The notes below the pieces were generated by a model. That model saw nothing but the letters and a program-made list of their open reading frames with translations, had not been told where the DNA came from and searched no databases. The translations under genes and the position numbers were made by a program. A DNA stretch of 7,159 bases from DATFYI01 sp035315125. Lineage in GTDB: Bacteria > Chloroflexota > Anaerolineae > Anaerolineales > Anaerolineaceae. This document shows positions 4,931-7,159 of this stretch, piece by piece. Position 1 is the first letter of the stretch; each line of letters begins with the position of its first letter. The stretch is from the NCBI GenBank assembly GCA_035315125.1, contig DATFYI010000239.1:1-7159 (forward strand), read 5' to 3'.

Positions 4931-6010
4931 ATGCGCAAATACAATCAGTTTTTGTTTATTGCATGCATTGCGTGCATCCTCCTCAGCCTCCTGTCTGCCT
5001 GTACCCCCAAAGCAAAAACACCGTTGATGGTGATTGGTGCTGGCAGCCTGATCCAACCTTTTGGCGATTTGAAAAAGGCCTTTGAAGCGCAACATCCCGA
5101 CATCGATATCCAGGATGAATATCACGGCAGCATTCAAGTTCTTCGCCAGGTTTCGGATCTTAATCGCAAGATGGATGTGGTTGCCAGCGCCGATAGTTCT
5201 TTGATCCCTTTGTTATTGTATCAGACGGACGATCCAGCTAACGGCAAGCCCTATGCAAATTGGTACATCCAGTTTTCAACGAATAAATTGGGCCTGGCGT
5301 ATACAGGTAAAAGCCGGTATGCCAATGAGATTACGGATCAGAATTGGTACCAGATCCTCAACCGGCCGGATGTAAAAATAGGCCTGGCAGATCCACGTTT
5401 CGATGCAGTGGGCTACCGCACCTTGATGGCTTACCAGTTAGGTCAGGATTATTACAAACAGCCAACCCTGCTTTTCGACATGTTCGATGGAATTTTCACA
5501 TATCCGATCACAGTGGATGAGCAAAATGGAAATGCTCTTATCCGGGTGCCGGAAGTTTTGGAAACCAAACAGGACTCACGCATTCTTTTACGGGGAGCCA
5601 GTGTACAGGCATTAGCTTTGCTTGAATCAGGTGATGTGGATTATGCTTTCGAATATGAAAGCGTTATCCAACAACACCACTTGCAAATGATCCACTTGCC
5701 TGACGAGCTCAACCTGAGTGAAAAAGCGTTAAATCCCGAATATGGAAAGGTGACTGTTTTGCTAGATTTTCAGCGGTTCACGAAAGTCAAGCCGGAATTC
5801 CAGGGCCAGCAAATTAGCTACGGAATTACGATCCCCGCAAATGCACCCCACCCAGAAGCGGCAGCCGAGTTCATTGCTTTCTTGCTCAGTCCGGAAGGTC
5901 GCAATATTATGGAGAAACAGAACTACCAGCCCATGTTTGACCCAGTTCTGGCCGATGGATATAATAACCTGCCGGATATATTGAAAAAATTAGTGGTGGC
6001 AGCTCCATGA
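4931..6010 (+). CDS. wtpA: Tungstate/molybdate ABC transporter substrate-binding lipoprotein
   Basis: The 359-residue product captures tungstate or molybdate outside the cell and delivers it to the WtpB permease. A signal peptide ends in the lipobox LSAC (Cys24), so the mature protein is membrane-anchored. The family marks are GAGSLIQPF (36-44, oxyanion-binding serine), HPDIDIQDEYHGS (55-67), DVVASADSSLIP (82-93), the WtpA-type WYIQFSTNKLGLAYT (111-125), NWYQILNRPDVKIGLADP (138-155), DAVGYRT (158-164) and DYAFEYESV (237-245). This is the archaeal WtpA/ModA type. In P. furiosus WtpA two carboxylates complete a six-fold coordination of the metal; D158 and E241 are the likely counterparts here (inference). 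The start at 4931 has only a weak GAG (4920-4922) 8 nt upstream, right behind the terminator hairpin, so initiation may be inefficient or structure-dependent. It overlaps wtpB by 4 nt. Tungstate versus molybdate preference cannot be read from the sequence. Confidence 0.93.
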   Translation: MRKYNQFLFIACIACILLSLLSACTPKAKTPLMVIGAGSLIQPFGDLKKAFEAQHPDIDIQDEYHGSIQVLRQVSDLNRKMDVVASADSSLIPLLLYQTDDPANGKPYANWYIQFSTNKLGLAYTGKSRYANEITDQNWYQILNRPDVKIGLADPRFDAVGYRTLMAYQLGQDYYKQPTLLFDMFDGIFTYPITVDEQNGNALIRVPEVLETKQDSRILLRGASVQALALLESGDVDYAFEYESVIQQHHLQMIHLPDELNLSEKALNPEYGKVTVLLDFQRFTKVKPEFQGQQISYGITIPANAPHPEAAAEFIAFLLSPEGRNIMEKQNYQPMFDPVLADGYNNLPDILKKLVVAAP

Positions 6011-6786
6011 GACGCTCGCTGTTTCTGGTCGTATTTTCACTGGCTGGGGCAGTCCTGGTATTATTTGTGGTTCTGCCCCTGGTAAGTACTTTATTATCTA
6101 CCTCTCCGTTAACGTTCATACAGGCGCTGGGTGATCCAGAAATCGGCAGCTCGCTTGAGTTGACTTTTGTTGCTTCGGCTATCGCCACCATTTTTGGGCT
6201 ACTGACCGGTTTGCCTCTGGCTTACTTGCTGGCAAGGGTATCCTTTTCCGGTAAACGGCTGGTCGAGAGCATCGTTGACTTACCGATCGTGATCCCACAT
6301 ACGGCTGCGGGGATTGCCCTTTTATTGGTTTTTGGCAGCGAAGGCATTTTAGGAAAAAGGGCTGCCTCAATCGGTTTGATATTCACCGATACACTGGCCG
6401 GAATTGTTGTCGCAATGGCCTTTGTCAGCTTGCCGTATTTGGTCAACCTCTGTCGAGAAAGTTTTGCCTTGATAGACCCAGAATTGGAACGTTCTGCGAT
6501 GATCGATGGAGCTTCGCCATGGCAGGCTTTTTGGTACGTTACACTGCCACAGGCCTGGCGAGGTGTGCTCAGCGGAATTCTGATGATGTGGGCGCGCGGG
6601 ATCAGTGAATTTGGGGCGGTGGTTATCCTGGCTTATAACCCCAAGATAATCCCTGTTCTGGTGTACGAGCGTTTTGAAGGACTGGGGCTTTCAGCCGCAC
6701 AACCGGTTGCATTACTGCTGATTCTGGTGGTGCTGGCTGTGTTTATCCTGCTTCGATCCAGCTTGGTCATCCGAAAAGAAAGCTGA
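6007..6786 (+). CDS. wtpB: Tungstate/molybdate ABC transporter permease
   Basis: This 259-residue integral membrane protein forms the channel of the oxyanion importer and works as a dimer with WtpA and two ATPase subunits. About six membrane segments are visible (roughly 5-30, 50-76, 86-109, 125-148, 186-210, 231-250). The cytoplasmic EAA loop that docks to the ATPase is at 159-181, with AMIDGAS (164-170) and a final TLP. ARGISEFGA (196-204) is typical of ModB/WtpB permeases. The ATG overlaps the wtpA stop (ATGA at 6007-6010), indicating translational coupling. Length is normal for the family. The expected ATPase gene does not follow; instead the next gene is on the other strand and overlaps the last 75 bp of wtpB. 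The intact EAA loop suggests that an ATPase encoded elsewhere is used. Confidence 0.94.
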   Translation: MRRSLFLVVFSLAGAVLVLFVVLPLVSTLLSTSPLTFIQALGDPEIGSSLELTFVASAIATIFGLLTGLPLAYLLARVSFSGKRLVESIVDLPIVIPHTAAGIALLLVFGSEGILGKRAASIGLIFTDTLAGIVVAMAFVSLPYLVNLCRESFALIDPELERSAMIDGASPWQAFWYVTLPQAWRGVLSGILMMWARGISEFGAVVILAYNPKIIPVLVYERFEGLGLSAAQPVALLLILVVLAVFILLRSSLVIRKES

Positions 6787-7159
6787 GTTAGCGGACAGAA
6801 ATGTGTTTGAACCGGGATTAAGGCTATTTATAATCCTGGCTGCAATCAGACGGTCTATTTTTCCCATTGGATAAAGATTCAATTCGTTGGGTTTGACCCA
6901 GCGTAACTCACTGGCTGCGAGCGCCTGGGGTTCTCCAGCTGTCAATTTACATAAAAATGCATGCAGAGTAACACGAAAATGAGTATAAGCATGGCGATAG
7001 ATGCCAAATGGTTCGCCTACTATAATATCTGCCCCCAGCTCTTCCTGGATTTCTCGTTTCAGCGCTTCCGAGAAATCTTCGCCGGCTTCAAGCTTGCCGC
7101 CTGGGAATTCCCACATGCCGCCTAACAGGCCGTGTGAAGGCCTGTGAGTGATCAAGATG
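6712..7159 (-). CDS. Nudix domain protein (MutT-like or MutY C-terminal domain), C-terminal part, cut by window edge
   Basis: The frame is open to the right edge, so the true start lies outside; the TTG at 7155 is only an internal Leu codon. The 148 visible residues start ILITHRPSHGLLGGMWEFPG. An intact Nudix box follows: GGKLEAGE, then a glutamate-rich REIQEELG, matching G-x5-E-x7-RE-U-x-EE-x-G. Such enzymes hydrolyse oxidised nucleotides, classically 8-oxo-dGTP. The later HAYTHFRVTLHAF resembles the stretch in MutY C-terminal domains where an F-S-H motif reads 8-oxoguanine, so this may be the end of an adenine glycosylase rather than a free MutT. The intact box keeps both options open. The last 35 or so residues (from SLNPGSN) are polar, Ser/Gln/His-rich and unlike the domain. 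About 25 of them are encoded antisense to wtpB, so the 75-bp overlap may reflect loss of an earlier stop codon. Confidence 0.88.
   Translation of the reverse strand, partial: ILITHRPSHGLLGGMWEFPGGKLEAGEDFSEALKREIQEELGADIIVGEPFGIYRHAYTHFRVTLHAFLCKLTAGEPQALAASELRWVKPNELNLYPMGKIDRLIAARIINSLNPGSNTFLSANSAFFSDDQAGSKQDKHSQHHQNQQ
6812..6839 (+). other. Stem-loop downstream of wtpB
   Basis: CCGGGATTA (6812-6820) pairs with TAATCCTGG (6831-6839) as 9 bp including one G-U, around a 10-nt loop, 26 nt after the wtpB stop. There is no T-tract on either side, so it is not a classic intrinsic terminator. It may protect the 3' end of the wtpAB mRNA. It lies within the coding sequence of the Nudix gene on the other strand, so it may also be chance. 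Confidence 0.3.

Noticed and set aside
4724..5137. 137-residue minus-strand frame across the lipoprotein/wtpA junction
   Set aside because: It covers the terminator hairpin and parts of two solid genes on the other strand; no recognisable domain.
5907..6446. Minus-strand frames opposite wtpA and wtpB (94, 63 and 74 residues)
   Set aside because: Shadows of confident membrane-protein coding on the plus strand.

Overview
The window looks like ordinary chromosome of an anaerobic, mid-GC bacterium. My best guess is Chloroflexota (Anaerolineae-like), with moderate to low confidence. The pointers are an oxygen-sensitive pyruvate:ferredoxin oxidoreductase, an RNase J, an archaeal-type tungstate/molybdate transporter (WtpA/WtpB) and Thr/Ala/Pro-rich lipoprotein linkers. 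No mobile element, tRNA, rRNA or CRISPR array is visible.

Left part (1-756): the 5' end of a PFOR gene runs leftwards off the window. A divergent intergenic region of about 420 bp separates it from a rightward RNase J gene. That region holds a near-consensus sigma-70 promoter (TTGACA, 17 nt, TAAAAT). About 80 nt after its predicted start site comes an intrinsic terminator, and this still lies about 90 nt upstream of the RNase J start codon. The arrangement predicts a short RNA of about 110 nt, either a regulatory leader (attenuator) or a free small RNA.

Middle (757-3395): a full-length RNase J is followed, convergently, by a protein-L-isoaspartate O-methyltransferase (pcm) on the minus strand. 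Pcm and the next rightward gene are divergent and share a region of about 245 bp with candidate promoters both ways.

Right part (3396-6786): a metal-uptake cluster. The first gene encodes a 491-residue lipoprotein built of three domains that resemble the molybdopterin-binding fold of sulfite oxidases. A perfect 11-bp terminator hairpin follows. WtpA (tungstate/molybdate-binding lipoprotein) starts 11 nt after its T-tract, and WtpB (permease) overlaps WtpA by ATGA. No ATPase gene (wtpC/modC) follows, so the transporter must borrow one encoded elsewhere. A 14-nt sequence matching at 12 positions occurs in the lipoprotein promoter region and inside the terminator hairpin before wtpA, which could tie the two genes to one regulator.

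Right edge (6712-7159): the C-terminal part of a Nudix protein (MutT-like or the MutY C-terminal domain) lies on the minus strand and overlaps the 3' end of wtpB by 75 bp.

The most interesting items are the RNase J leader RNA and the triple-domain lipoprotein coupled to an ATPase-less tungstate transporter through an attenuator-like hairpin. Function beyond family level is inference throughout.
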